Part shown: positions 8,760-16,747 of the stretch, one piece after another
Layout: the number at the start of each line of letters is the position of its first letter
How positions within the stretch are numbered: the first letter of the stretch is position 1
Origin: CALDTK01 sp045110575
Lineage (GTDB): Bacteria; Bacteroidota; Bacteroidia; Chitinophagales; Saprospiraceae
Length of the DNA stretch: 64,000 nucleotides
Reading direction: 5' to 3'
NCBI GenBank assembly: GCA_045110575.1
Contig: JBGCGF010000052.1
Span: 1-64,000, forward strand
Translations under genes and position numbers: made by a program
The notes under the pieces: model-generated
What the model was told of the DNA's origin: nothing
Seen by the model: only the letters and a program-made list of their open reading frames with translations
The model's database searches: none

Positions 8760-10082
8760 ATGAAAAAGATTGCTGAATTTCTTGAGAGTAATATGCCAGC
8801 GAAGGACAAGCCGTTCTTGCACACGCTGTACGACGGGTTCTTCACGTTTGCATTCGCTCCTAAATCAACCACGAGTAATGGTGTCCACGTCCGCGACGGC
8901 ATGGACCTCAAGCGTCTCATGGTTCACGTGGTAATTGCATTGCAATTGCTCTACGTTTTCGGAACGTACAATATCGGTCACCAGCACTTCGTAGCGCTGG
9001 GTGAGTACACCGGCTTCTTCGAGGGATTGAACCTCAAGTTGGCGTACGGACTTATTAAAATGATTCCATTGTTTGTTGTTGCGAACGTAGTAGGCCTCGG
9101 TATCGAGTTCTGGTACGCTGCCAAGAAGGGACACGCGATTGAAGAAGGCTACCTGGTAACAGGCGCACTTATTCCGCTCATCATGCCACCGGATTTGCCG
9201 ATGTGGATCCTTGCACTCTCTATCGTTTTCGCCGTGATTATCGGTAAGGAAGCCTTTGGAGGTACAGGAATGAACGTATTCAACATCGCACTTCTATCTC
9301 GCGTATTCGTATTCTTCGCTTATCCAACGACCATCTCTGGTGATCAGGTTTGGGTTGCAGGATTCGATGAGCTAGCAGCAGGTGCCGCTCCTACTTACGG
9401 CATGGTTGAAGGATTCTTCAATGACTGGATCTTTGGTCCGCTGAGTCTGCCCATGTTTAATACAGGTTCGGCCATTGTAGATGGCTATACCGGTGCGACT
9501 CCTATGGGACTTGCTTATGAAGGTGGATGGTCTGCTGTAACAGAAGTTTACTCTAGTTCACAGATGCTTTGGGGAGCGATTCCTGGATCCGTTGGTGAGT
9601 CTAACAAGGTATTCATCCTCGTAGGTCTAGTTATGCTCCTTATAACGGGTATCGCTAGCTGGCGTATCACCTTCAGTGTATTTGCTGGAGCTGCTATCAC
9701 AGGTATGGCACTCAATGCTTGGGGCGCGACTCCATTCATGGAGGTTGCTTGGTACAACCACTTCCTCATGGGATCATTGCTTTTTGCAGCGGTATACATG
9801 GCGACAGATCCAGTGACAGCTACGCAAACCAAACGAGGAAAGTACATCTACGGCTTCCTTATTGGAGCGGTTGGCTTGATTGTTCGTGTATTGAACCCAG
9901 CTTATCCTGAGGGATGGATGCTTGCGATTCTATTCATGAATGCATTTGCACCTCTGATCGACCACTATGTAGTTGAAGGAAACATGAGTCGCCGTATGAA
10001 GCGTCTCAAGAACCGCACTGCTACTCTCCCAACTCTAACTGAAGAAGAACTACAGTCGACTGCCGAGGCAGCAACTGTTTAA
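8760..10082 (+). CDS. nqrB: Na+-translocating NADH:quinone reductase subunit B
   Basis: 440 residues, polytopic inner-membrane subunit. Two features identify it: the early HVVIALQLLYVFGTYNIGHQH region and the covalent FMN attachment site DGYTGATP, where the Thr of the D-x-x-T-G-A-T motif is flavinylated by ApbE. No apbE gene is in this window. NqrB forms much of the Na+ channel and passes electrons between the NqrC flavin and riboflavin or quinone. It follows nqrA by 93 bp, in the same operon. Confidence 0.96.
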   Translation: MKKIAEFLESNMPAKDKPFLHTLYDGFFTFAFAPKSTTSNGVHVRDGMDLKRLMVHVVIALQLLYVFGTYNIGHQHFVALGEYTGFFEGLNLKLAYGLIKMIPLFVVANVVGLGIEFWYAAKKGHAIEEGYLVTGALIPLIMPPDLPMWILALSIVFAVIIGKEAFGGTGMNVFNIALLSRVFVFFAYPTTISGDQVWVAGFDELAAGAAPTYGMVEGFFNDWIFGPLSLPMFNTGSAIVDGYTGATPMGLAYEGGWSAVTEVYSSSQMLWGAIPGSVGESNKVFILVGLVMLLITGIASWRITFSVFAGAAITGMALNAWGATPFMEVAWYNHFLMGSLLFAAVYMATDPVTATQTKRGKYIYGFLIGAVGLIVRVLNPAYPEGWMLAILFMNAFAPLIDHYVVEGNMSRRMKRLKNRTATLPTLTEEELQSTAEAATV

Positions 10083-10093
10083 TTCCACTCATT

Positions 10094-10849
10094 ATGTCTG
10101 ATAACAATCGCATACTGCTCTTTACAGTTGGCATGACCACGGTCGTTGCCCTCGTATTGGGTGTTCTGTTTTTCGGCCTTAAAGATGCCCACGCTAAGAA
10201 CGAGGCTGTCTTTAACAAGCGCGCTATTCTCGAAGCCGTTGGAAATTACCTTCCAACACCTGTTGATGAGCTTACTGACGATGAAGTTCAGGAAATCTTC
10301 ACCAACAACGTTAAGACGAACGTCTACCTCGCTGATGGATCTGAAGTTCCTGGCGTCGACGCGGCTAACGTCAAAATGGCGAAAGAGAAGAAAAAGCCAG
10401 AAGCTGAGCGCAACTATCCACTTTACACCTACAACAACGGCAAAGAGGATTTCTATATCCTTTCTGTATATGGTAACGGACTTTGGGACGCTATCTGGGG
10501 TAATATCGCTTTAAAGAGTGATGGTGCTACGATCGCAGGTGCAAGCTTCGACCACAAAGGAGAAACTCCTGGTCTTGGTGCTGAGATCAAAGACAACAAG
10601 AAGTGGTCTTCTCAGTTCGCTGACAAGCGCATCTACGACCTCGAAGGAAACTTCACGAGCGTTCTCGTTCGTAAAGGTGGTGCCAAGGATCCTATCTACG
10701 AAGTAGACGGAATTAGCGGTGCTACAGTAACCGCTAATGGTGTTTCTGACATGCTCAAATCAGGCATTGCTAAGTACAGCGATGTTCTTGAAGACATTCA
10801 AGCGAAAGCACCAAAAGCATCCGGCAAAGTCGGCATGCTCCTCAACTAA
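10094..10849 (+). CDS. nqrC: Na+-translocating NADH:quinone reductase subunit C
   Basis: 251 residues. One N-terminal membrane helix (about 7-27) is followed by a periplasmic FMN_bind domain. The flavinylation site DGISGATVT is intact, with the Thr following the GA as FMN acceptor. GETPGLGAEI is the conserved flavin-binding loop. The subunit relays electrons between the NqrD/E iron-sulfur centre and the NqrB flavin. Only 11 bp separate it from nqrB. Confidence 0.96.
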   Translation: MSDNNRILLFTVGMTTVVALVLGVLFFGLKDAHAKNEAVFNKRAILEAVGNYLPTPVDELTDDEVQEIFTNNVKTNVYLADGSEVPGVDAANVKMAKEKKKPEAERNYPLYTYNNGKEDFYILSVYGNGLWDAIWGNIALKSDGATIAGASFDHKGETPGLGAEIKDNKKWSSQFADKRIYDLEGNFTSVLVRKGGAKDPIYEVDGISGATVTANGVSDMLKSGIAKYSDVLEDIQAKAPKASGKVGMLLN

Positions 10850-10885
10850 TTACCCTCCTCACTACCCGTAAGAATTCAACTTATT

Positions 10886-11626
10886 ATGGCTGAAGCAACT
10901 GCAACCCCAGAGGCTGTTCAGGTAAAGCCCAAGTCAGAGCCGCTTTTTGGTAAAAAGGAGCGCGTTCTCATTACCGACCCATTATTGGACAATAACCCGA
11001 TTACCATCCAGGTACTTGGTATTTGTTCAGCATTGGCAGTAACCACACTTGTTGTACCATCTGTAGTGATGAGTATTGCAGTGGTCGCTGTAATCGCATT
11101 CTCAAGTCTCTTCACGAGCTTGTTGCGTAATGCTATTCCAAAGCAGATTCGACTCATTGTTCAACTCGTCATCATTGCCTTCCTCGTAACTGTGGTAGAG
11201 CTCGTGCTGAAGTGGTTGGCCTTCCCGGTCTACAAGCAACTTTCCGTATTCATCGGTTTGATCATCACCAACTGTATTGTGATGGGACGACTCGAGGCTT
11301 TCGCTATGGCAAACAAGCCTTGGCGTTCACTTCTTGACGGTATCGGTAACGGTCTTGGCTACGGAGCAATCCTTATCCTCGTTGCGGTTATCCGTGAGTT
11401 CTTCGGAAAAGGAACGCTCTTCGCTGGTTCATCACTTGCATGGTCAATCATCGGACCTGGTGAGGAGTACATGATCAATACGGCTGCAACTGCCGGTTTT
11501 GGTAGCTACTTCAGCTGGTACGCAAACAACAACCTCATGGTGTTGCCTGCAGCAGCGATGTTCATTATTGGTATCATGATTTGGATTCAGCGTAGCTACA
11601 ATCCGAAACTTGTCGATATCTCCTAG
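10886..11626 (+). CDS. nqrD: Na+-translocating NADH:quinone reductase subunit D
   Basis: 246 residues with about six membrane helices. It keeps both cysteines that, in the studied Vibrio enzyme, help hold the intramembrane iron-sulfur centre with NqrE: one in VLGICSALAV and one in IITNCIVMGR. The N-terminus is about 35 residues longer than in gammaproteobacterial NqrD and is hydrophilic (KSEPLFGKKERV). The next gap holds two small hairpins, including CCCGCAG/CTGCGGG at 11643-11658. Confidence 0.95.
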   Translation: MAEATATPEAVQVKPKSEPLFGKKERVLITDPLLDNNPITIQVLGICSALAVTTLVVPSVVMSIAVVAVIAFSSLFTSLLRNAIPKQIRLIVQLVIIAFLVTVVELVLKWLAFPVYKQLSVFIGLIITNCIVMGRLEAFAMANKPWRSLLDGIGNGLGYGAILILVAVIREFFGKGTLFAGSSLAWSIIGPGEEYMINTAATAGFGSYFSWYANNNLMVLPAAAMFIIGIMIWIQRSYNPKLVDIS

Positions 11627-11710
11627 AGCTGGCGCAGCTAGTCCCGCAGCACTGCGGGATTTGGCGAAAGCCTGACCCCTATTCCTCAACTCTACAGTAA
11701 AGATCTTCTC

Positions 11711-12346
11711 ATGGGAGAATTCATCAATATCTTCATTAAGTCTGCCTTCATCGAGAATCTCGTGTTGGCTTACTTCCTCGGTATGTGCTCATACCTCGCC
11801 GTATCAAAGTCTGTGAATACAGCTTTCGGTCTTGGTCTTGCAGTCATCTTCGTTCTCGGCATCACGATGCCCGTTAACTGGTTGATCAGTACATATCTAC
11901 TCGATCCTAGCACCAACATCTTCAACGAGTGGATGGGGCTAGATCTTGATTTAACGGTACTGCGTCTGATTCTCTTCATTGCGGTTATCGCCTCGATGGT
12001 GCAAATCGTAGAGATGGCGATTGAGAAATTCAATCCATCGCTATACAATGCTTTGGGAATTTTCCTTCCGCTTATTACAGTGAACTGTGCAATCCTCGGT
12101 GGTTCACTTTTCATGGTAGCACGTGAGTACACCTTCGTCAACTCAGTAGCCTTTGGGCTTGGTGGCGGCTTTGGTTGGTTCCTCGCGATTATCGCAATTG
12201 CTGCGATTCGTGAGAAAATTAAGTACTCACAAGTACCTCCAGCCCTCCGTGGACTAGGTATGGCCTTCATTTTGACAGGGTTAATGGGAATCGCTTTCAT
12301 GAGTCTTCTCGGAATCGATCCAGCAGCCTTGATGGCAGGCGGGTAA
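11711..12346 (+). CDS. nqrE: Na+-translocating NADH:quinone reductase subunit E
   Basis: 211 residues, inverted-topology homologue of NqrD. The two metal-binding cysteines are present in YFLGMCSYLAVSK and LITVNCAILGG. Glycine-rich GLGGGFGWFLAI near residue 150 is typical. Together with NqrD it carries the iron-sulfur centre in the middle of the membrane on the electron path from NqrF to NqrC. 84 bp after nqrD. Confidence 0.96.
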   Translation: MGEFINIFIKSAFIENLVLAYFLGMCSYLAVSKSVNTAFGLGLAVIFVLGITMPVNWLISTYLLDPSTNIFNEWMGLDLDLTVLRLILFIAVIASMVQIVEMAIEKFNPSLYNALGIFLPLITVNCAILGGSLFMVAREYTFVNSVAFGLGGGFGWFLAIIAIAAIREKIKYSQVPPALRGLGMAFILTGLMGIAFMSLLGIDPAALMAGG

Positions 12347-12427
12347 TTCATTACTCAGACTTTCGTCAAAACACACTTCAACAGAAACCTTCGGGCCGCA
12401 CAGCGGTCTTGTTAGAAAGCACCATTC

Positions 12428-13717
12428 ATGGGAACCATTTCGAGTGTACTCATTCTAGTTGCAATTTTCACGATCTTGATCGTGGGACTTGCTGTATTGC
12501 TTCTCTTCGCACGTAAAAAACTCGTGCAGCAAGGGGAAGTATCGATCATCGTTAACGGCGATGATGCAAACCCACTTATGGTTAGCCCTGGAGCTAACCT
12601 ACTGTCTGCACTAAGTGAGCAGAATATCTTCCTTCCATCAGCTTGTGGTGGAGGTGGTACTTGCGCCATGTGTGAGTGTCATATCGACGAAGGAGGCGGA
12701 GACGTTCTTCCTACAGAGCTCAACCACCTAACTCGCCGCGAGGTAGCAGAGAACATGCGTCTCTCTTGCCAGGTGAAGGTGCGTGAGAACATGAAGATTC
12801 GTATACCTGAAGAAATCTTCGGTATTAAGAAGTGGGAGTGTACTGTAAAGTCGAACTACAACGTAGCGACCTTCATCAAAGAATTCGTAGTTCAACTTCC
12901 AAAAGGAGAAGAGCTTGATTTCGAATCTGGTGGATACATACAAATCGATGTTCCTGGAGACCTTACGGTTAATTTCAAGGACTTTGATATCGCTCCACAC
13001 CCTGAGCATCACCCTGGTGCACCAGAGGATAAGTTCAAAGCAGATTGGGACAAGTTCGGCCTTTGGGACCTGAAAATGGTCAACGAGGATGAGCAGTTCC
13101 GTGCATACTCAATGGCGAATCACCCAGCAGAGGGTGACATCATCATGCTTAACATTCGTATTGCATCTCCACCATGGGATCGGAAAGCGAATGCATGGAT
13201 GGGCGTGAACCCAGGTGTTTGTTCAAGTTACGTATTTGATCAGAAGCCAGGAGACAAGGTCACTATCTCAGGTCCTTACGGTGAGTTCTTCATCAAGCCG
13301 ACTAAGAAAGAGATGGTTTACATCGGTGGTGGTGCTGGAATGGCTCCACTTCGTAGTCACTTGTTCCACCTCTTCCACACCCTCAAGACAGATGATCGCA
13401 AGGTTAGCTTCTGGTACGGTGGACGTTCTAAGCGTGAGCTCTTCTATACAGAGCAGTTCCGTGACATCGAGAAGGAATTCCCGAACTTCAAGTACAACAT
13501 CGCACTCAGTGAGCCAGAAGCTTCTGATGACTGGGACGGTTACCAAGGATTCATTCACCAAGTGTTGCTCGACAACTACCTCAGCGCTCACGAAGAGCCA
13601 GAAGAAATCGAGTACTACTTCTGTGGACCTCCTATGATGAATCAAGCTGTTATCAAGATGCTTGACAACCTTGGAGTACCTGAAGAGAACATCGCATTTG
13701 ATGACTTTGGTGGCTAG
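12428..13717 (+). CDS. nqrF: Na+-translocating NADH:quinone reductase subunit F
   Basis: 429 residues. One membrane helix (about 5-27), then a plant-type ferredoxin domain with SACGGGGTCAMCECH and the fourth cysteine in RLSCQVKV, then a ferredoxin-NADP reductase-like FAD domain (RAYSMANHP) and an NADH domain (GGGAGMAPLRSH, ending CGPPMMNQAV). It is the NADH entry point of the pump. Last gene of the operon and followed by a strong terminator at 13769-13804. All catalytic motifs look intact. Confidence 0.97.
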   Translation: MGTISSVLILVAIFTILIVGLAVLLLFARKKLVQQGEVSIIVNGDDANPLMVSPGANLLSALSEQNIFLPSACGGGGTCAMCECHIDEGGGDVLPTELNHLTRREVAENMRLSCQVKVRENMKIRIPEEIFGIKKWECTVKSNYNVATFIKEFVVQLPKGEELDFESGGYIQIDVPGDLTVNFKDFDIAPHPEHHPGAPEDKFKADWDKFGLWDLKMVNEDEQFRAYSMANHPAEGDIIMLNIRIASPPWDRKANAWMGVNPGVCSSYVFDQKPGDKVTISGPYGEFFIKPTKKEMVYIGGGAGMAPLRSHLFHLFHTLKTDDRKVSFWYGGRSKRELFYTEQFRDIEKEFPNFKYNIALSEPEASDDWDGYQGFIHQVLLDNYLSAHEEPEEIEYYFCGPPMMNQAVIKMLDNLGVPEENIAFDDFGG

Positions 13718-13768
13718 AAATAGCCCCAGCGATTTCAGTCCTGAGAACCACTGGTTCGCAGGAATACC

Positions 13769-13804
13769 AAAAAAGCCTTGGCGAGCAATCGCCAAGGCTT
13801 TTTT
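13769..13804 (+). terminator. Rho-independent terminator of the nqr operon
   Basis: AAAAAAGCCTTGGCGA pairs with TCGCCAAGGCTTTTTT around an AGCAA-type loop; A- and T-tracts on both sides would let it act in both directions. Confidence 0.9.
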
Positions 13805-13810
13805 ACGTAA

Positions 13811-13907
13811 AGCGGTGTCCTTAAGCAAGGCCTAAGGAGACTGCTTTACACTAGTTCCTTGAACTTAGCTGGGTCAGTTGATCAGCAAAGCTTAAGTGGA
13901 CACCGCT
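13811..13907 (+). other. Large imperfect inverted repeat between terminators (possible structured RNA)
   Basis: AGCGGTGTCC (13811-13820) pairs perfectly with GGACACCGCT (13898-13907), continued by TTAAGC with GCTTAAG (two-base bulge). An inner AGTTC/GAACT hairpin lies near 13852-13866. Placed between two terminators, it could be a small RNA or the remains of a mobile element. No protein-coding frame is convincing. Confidence 0.45.
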
Positions 13908-13923
13908 AGGTGAACCTAGAACC

Positions 13924-13960
13924 AAAAGACCTCCCTAGGTGAAGCCTGGGGAGGTCTTTT
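13924..13960 (+). terminator. Terminator-like hairpin
   Basis: AAAAGACCTCCC pairs with GGGAGGTCTTTT. It is preceded by TGAACCTAGAACC, the same word found before the terminator at 18595. Confidence 0.8.
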
Positions 13961-13978
13961 GCTGAACCTAAAACGAAG

Positions 13979-14009
13979 ACTCCCCTCAAAGCTTTGCCTT
14001 GAGGGGAGT
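13979..14009. terminator. Third terminator-like hairpin
   Basis: ACTCCCCTCAA pairs with TTGAGGGGAGT; the T-tract is weak, so termination strength is doubtful. Confidence 0.55.
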
Positions 14010-14102
14010 TAAAGAAAGGCAAGCTATTTACGGACTCATGCTCGTTAAGTTGCCCCTTTGAAATCTCCTCGTTAGTCCTTGAATTGCAAACTTGCAAAGC
14101 GC

Positions 14103-14110
14103 TACTTTCG
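14103..14110 (+). promoter_or_regulatory. -7 promoter element (TACTTTCG) of metG
   Basis: Variant TAnnTTTCG-type box ending 7 bp before the ATG at 14118; a TTG-containing -33 region (CTTGAATTGC) lies at about the right distance. The spacing implies a leaderless or near-leaderless transcript. Confidence 0.55.
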
Positions 14111-14117
14111 CGCCCCT

Positions 14118-16256
14118 ATGTCCAGTTCTACTTCTCCTGCCCGCCGTCTTGTAACCTCAGCACTTCCATACGCTAACGGTCCGCTACACCTCGGCCACCT
14201 CGCAGGTGCTTACCTGCCTGCCGACGTATATGTACGTTACCTCCGCTCTAGCGGTCAAGACGTGCTTTGGGTCTGTGGTAGCGATGAGCACGGTGCTGCC
14301 ATCAGCATGCGTGCTAAACGTGAAGGACGCAGTGAGCAGAGTATCATCGATACCTACCACACGCTCAATAAAGACGCCTTTGGGAGTTTTGGCGTAAGCT
14401 TCGATATCTATGACCGGACTTCAAGTAAGCTTCACCACGAGACAGCACAGGAGCTGTTTCGGAAGTTGGTAGCGCAGGGCGACCAGTTTGAAGTACGTAC
14501 CACAGAACAGTACTACGATGCTGAGTTCAAGAGCTTTCTTGCAGACCGGTTCATTCAAGGAACCTGTCCAAATTGCAGCTCGGACAAAGCTTTCGGTGAT
14601 CAATGCGAAAACTGTGGTAAAGATCTATCTCCAACAGAGCTCATCAATCCTCGTTCAACCTTAAGCGGTGCAATACCAACGCTTAAAACCACTTCACACT
14701 GGTACTTCCGTCTTGATGCACACGAGGCATGGTTGAAGGACTATATCGGCAAAGGCGAGATCGACGGAAAGGCGCACCACAACCCAAAAGAGTGGCGCAA
14801 CCATGTACTTGGCCAATGTGAAAGTTGGTTGAAAGCTGGACTCCAGCCCCGTGCATTTACACGTGATTTAGATTGGGGCATCCCGGTTCCTCAAGAACTT
14901 GAAGGTTCGGATGGTAAAGTGCTTTACGTTTGGTTTGATGCGCCAATCGGCTATATCTCAGCGACCAAGCAGTGGGCTATAGACCAAGGCAAGCCTGATG
15001 CATGGGAGGAGTACTGGAAAGGATCTGGTACCGAACTGGTTCACTTTATCGGTAAGGACAACATTGTCTTTCACTGCCTCACCTTCCAAGCAACGCTTAA
15101 GGCACTGGGCGATTACAACATCGCAACCAATGTTCCCGCAAATCAATTCCTAAATTTCGAAGGAGAGAAGTTCTCGAAATCACGAGGCATTGGTATCACG
15201 ATGGACGAGTACCTCGAGACGTTCAAGGACTTCCCGAACCATGTCGATGCGATGCGTTACGCCCTCGTGCGCAATGCTCCAGAAAATAAGGACGCTGACT
15301 TCACTTGGGAAGACTTCACTAATTTTCATGACAAGGAACTCGCTGACAAGCTGGGCAATTTTGTAAACCGTACAGTCGTGCTCACTCACAAGTACTTCGG
15401 TGGGGTAGTGCAAGCATCAACGCTTCCTACAGAAACTGCGAAACGCCTGCAAGAGACCTTGTCAGAGGTTAGTAACCTGATAGAGCAGTACCACTTCAAG
15501 GAGGCGCTTTCGAAATGCATGGCCTTCATGGATTTTGCAAATACAGACCTTCAAGAGCGAGCTCCTTGGAAGATGTACAAAGAAGATCCGGAAAGTCCAG
15601 CAATTGCAGAAGCGCTCTTTATCGCATCTCAGTGTGCTGCATTAGCAAGTGTCATTTTCGAGCCGTTCATTCCGAACACTTCTGTAAAATTGGCGAAGCT
15701 CTTTGGTGTCTCTGATCTCAATTTTGCGAAAGCGAAAGAAATCCTCGATGCAGCCCAACCGTTGCTTCAAGCCGGTCAGCAGTTAGGAGAGCCAGAATTA
15801 CTTTTTGCCAAAATTCACGACCGTAAAGACGATAGCCGTCTACAACTAATAGAAGCTCAAAAAGCTAGTGCGACTGCAGCCTTAGCCGCGGCAATCGCTG
15901 CAGAAACTCCAAAATTTGCTCCTGTGAAAGAGACTATCCAATTCGACGATTTTACCAAGCTAGACATTCGTACAGCTACCATTATCGCTGCAGAGAAGAT
16001 TCCAAAAGCAGATAAACTTTTGAAAATTGAGGTCGATTTAGGCTTTGAGAAAAGAACCATTGTTTCTGGAATCGCACAGCACTTCGAACCGGAAGACTTG
16101 GCTGGAACACAGGTGCTTGTGCTCGTCAACCTCGCGCCTCGGAAGTTGCGCGGCGTCGAGAGCGCTGGTATGATCTTGATGGCAGAAGACGCAGAAGGAA
16201 AGCTCCAATTTGTGGCACCTGCGAGTGAATTTCCGACCGGAATGACGGTGGCTTAG
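14118..16256 (+). CDS. metG: Methionine--tRNA ligase
   Basis: 712 residues from 14118; an ATG at 14079 would sit upstream of the promoter box and is rejected. The N-terminal class I core has PYANGPLHLGHLAGAY (HIGH motif) and KFSKSRG (KMSKS motif). The four-cysteine knuckle CPNCSSD...CENCG binds zinc. The C-terminus (about 600-712) is an EMAP/Trbp111-like tRNA-binding domain with DIRTATI, as in dimeric bacterial MetRS. It charges tRNA-Met in the cytoplasm. No T-box or other regulatory leader is visible. Confidence 0.97.
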   Translation: MSSSTSPARRLVTSALPYANGPLHLGHLAGAYLPADVYVRYLRSSGQDVLWVCGSDEHGAAISMRAKREGRSEQSIIDTYHTLNKDAFGSFGVSFDIYDRTSSKLHHETAQELFRKLVAQGDQFEVRTTEQYYDAEFKSFLADRFIQGTCPNCSSDKAFGDQCENCGKDLSPTELINPRSTLSGAIPTLKTTSHWYFRLDAHEAWLKDYIGKGEIDGKAHHNPKEWRNHVLGQCESWLKAGLQPRAFTRDLDWGIPVPQELEGSDGKVLYVWFDAPIGYISATKQWAIDQGKPDAWEEYWKGSGTELVHFIGKDNIVFHCLTFQATLKALGDYNIATNVPANQFLNFEGEKFSKSRGIGITMDEYLETFKDFPNHVDAMRYALVRNAPENKDADFTWEDFTNFHDKELADKLGNFVNRTVVLTHKYFGGVVQASTLPTETAKRLQETLSEVSNLIEQYHFKEALSKCMAFMDFANTDLQERAPWKMYKEDPESPAIAEALFIASQCAALASVIFEPFIPNTSVKLAKLFGVSDLNFAKAKEILDAAQPLLQAGQQLGEPELLFAKIHDRKDDSRLQLIEAQKASATAALAAAIAAETPKFAPVKETIQFDDFTKLDIRTATIIAAEKIPKADKLLKIEVDLGFEKRTIVSGIAQHFEPEDLAGTQVLVLVNLAPRKLRGVESAGMILMAEDAEGKLQFVAPASEFPTGMTVA
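14386..14399 (+). repeat. GTTTTGGCGNAAGC signal, copy 5 (in metG)
   Basis: Exact 14-mer, N = T, preceded by A instead of G; read as FGVS. Confidence 0.78.
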
Positions 16257-16316
16257 CGCGTGTCTTAGACAGACTATAGTCACTTTAGTAAAGTCTGGCT
16301 GGGTTTTGGACATCAC

Positions 16317-16736
16317 ATGTATGTGCAGTCAGTCAGACATACAAATTTTGCTCGGGTCCAGATCGGACTTCTAGTATTCGTAGTTGCAGCCTTTGTAAGC
16401 TGTCTTCAGCCGTATTCACCTGCCACGTATCGTAAGCAGAATGAGTCGCAGCAGTATGCGATGATTTGTCACGACAACAAGCGTACGCTGCGTGTTCCTG
16501 CTGAAGAATGGGAAGCTCATCGTGAACATGGAGATTACCGTGGTCCGTGCCGACCAAGAGAACTGGCAGGTCCAAAGGAGCCTTTGGAGGTAAAGCACAC
16601 TACGATTTCTTACGATAACGCGAAGCCTCGAGCAGAAGAAAGCTATGACCGTTGGGCTGCAAAGCAAGCGATCCCGAATGCGTACATCGATTCGTTGAAG
16701 GCTGCGCATGAATCCGCTCGCACAAAAGGCCAGTAA
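16317..16736 (+). CDS. Hypothetical lipoprotein with CHxxK...HxxHGD...C motif
   Basis: 139 residues. The N-terminus looks like a lipoprotein signal (LLVFVVAAFVSC, Cys near residue 29). The mature part contains ICHDNKRTLRVPAEEW followed by HREHGDYRGPC, a small Cys/His motif that recurs in Bacteroidota envelope proteins of unknown function. The charged C-terminus has no recognised domain. It is followed closely by lnt, whose product acylates lipoproteins, but no functional link is shown. The start could also be a later codon; the Cys position fits either. Confidence 0.65.
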   Translation: MYVQSVRHTNFARVQIGLLVFVVAAFVSCLQPYSPATYRKQNESQQYAMICHDNKRTLRVPAEEWEAHREHGDYRGPCRPRELAGPKEPLEVKHTTISYDNAKPRAEESYDRWAAKQAIPNAYIDSLKAAHESARTKGQ

Positions 16737-16747
16737 GCGCCTGCTTC

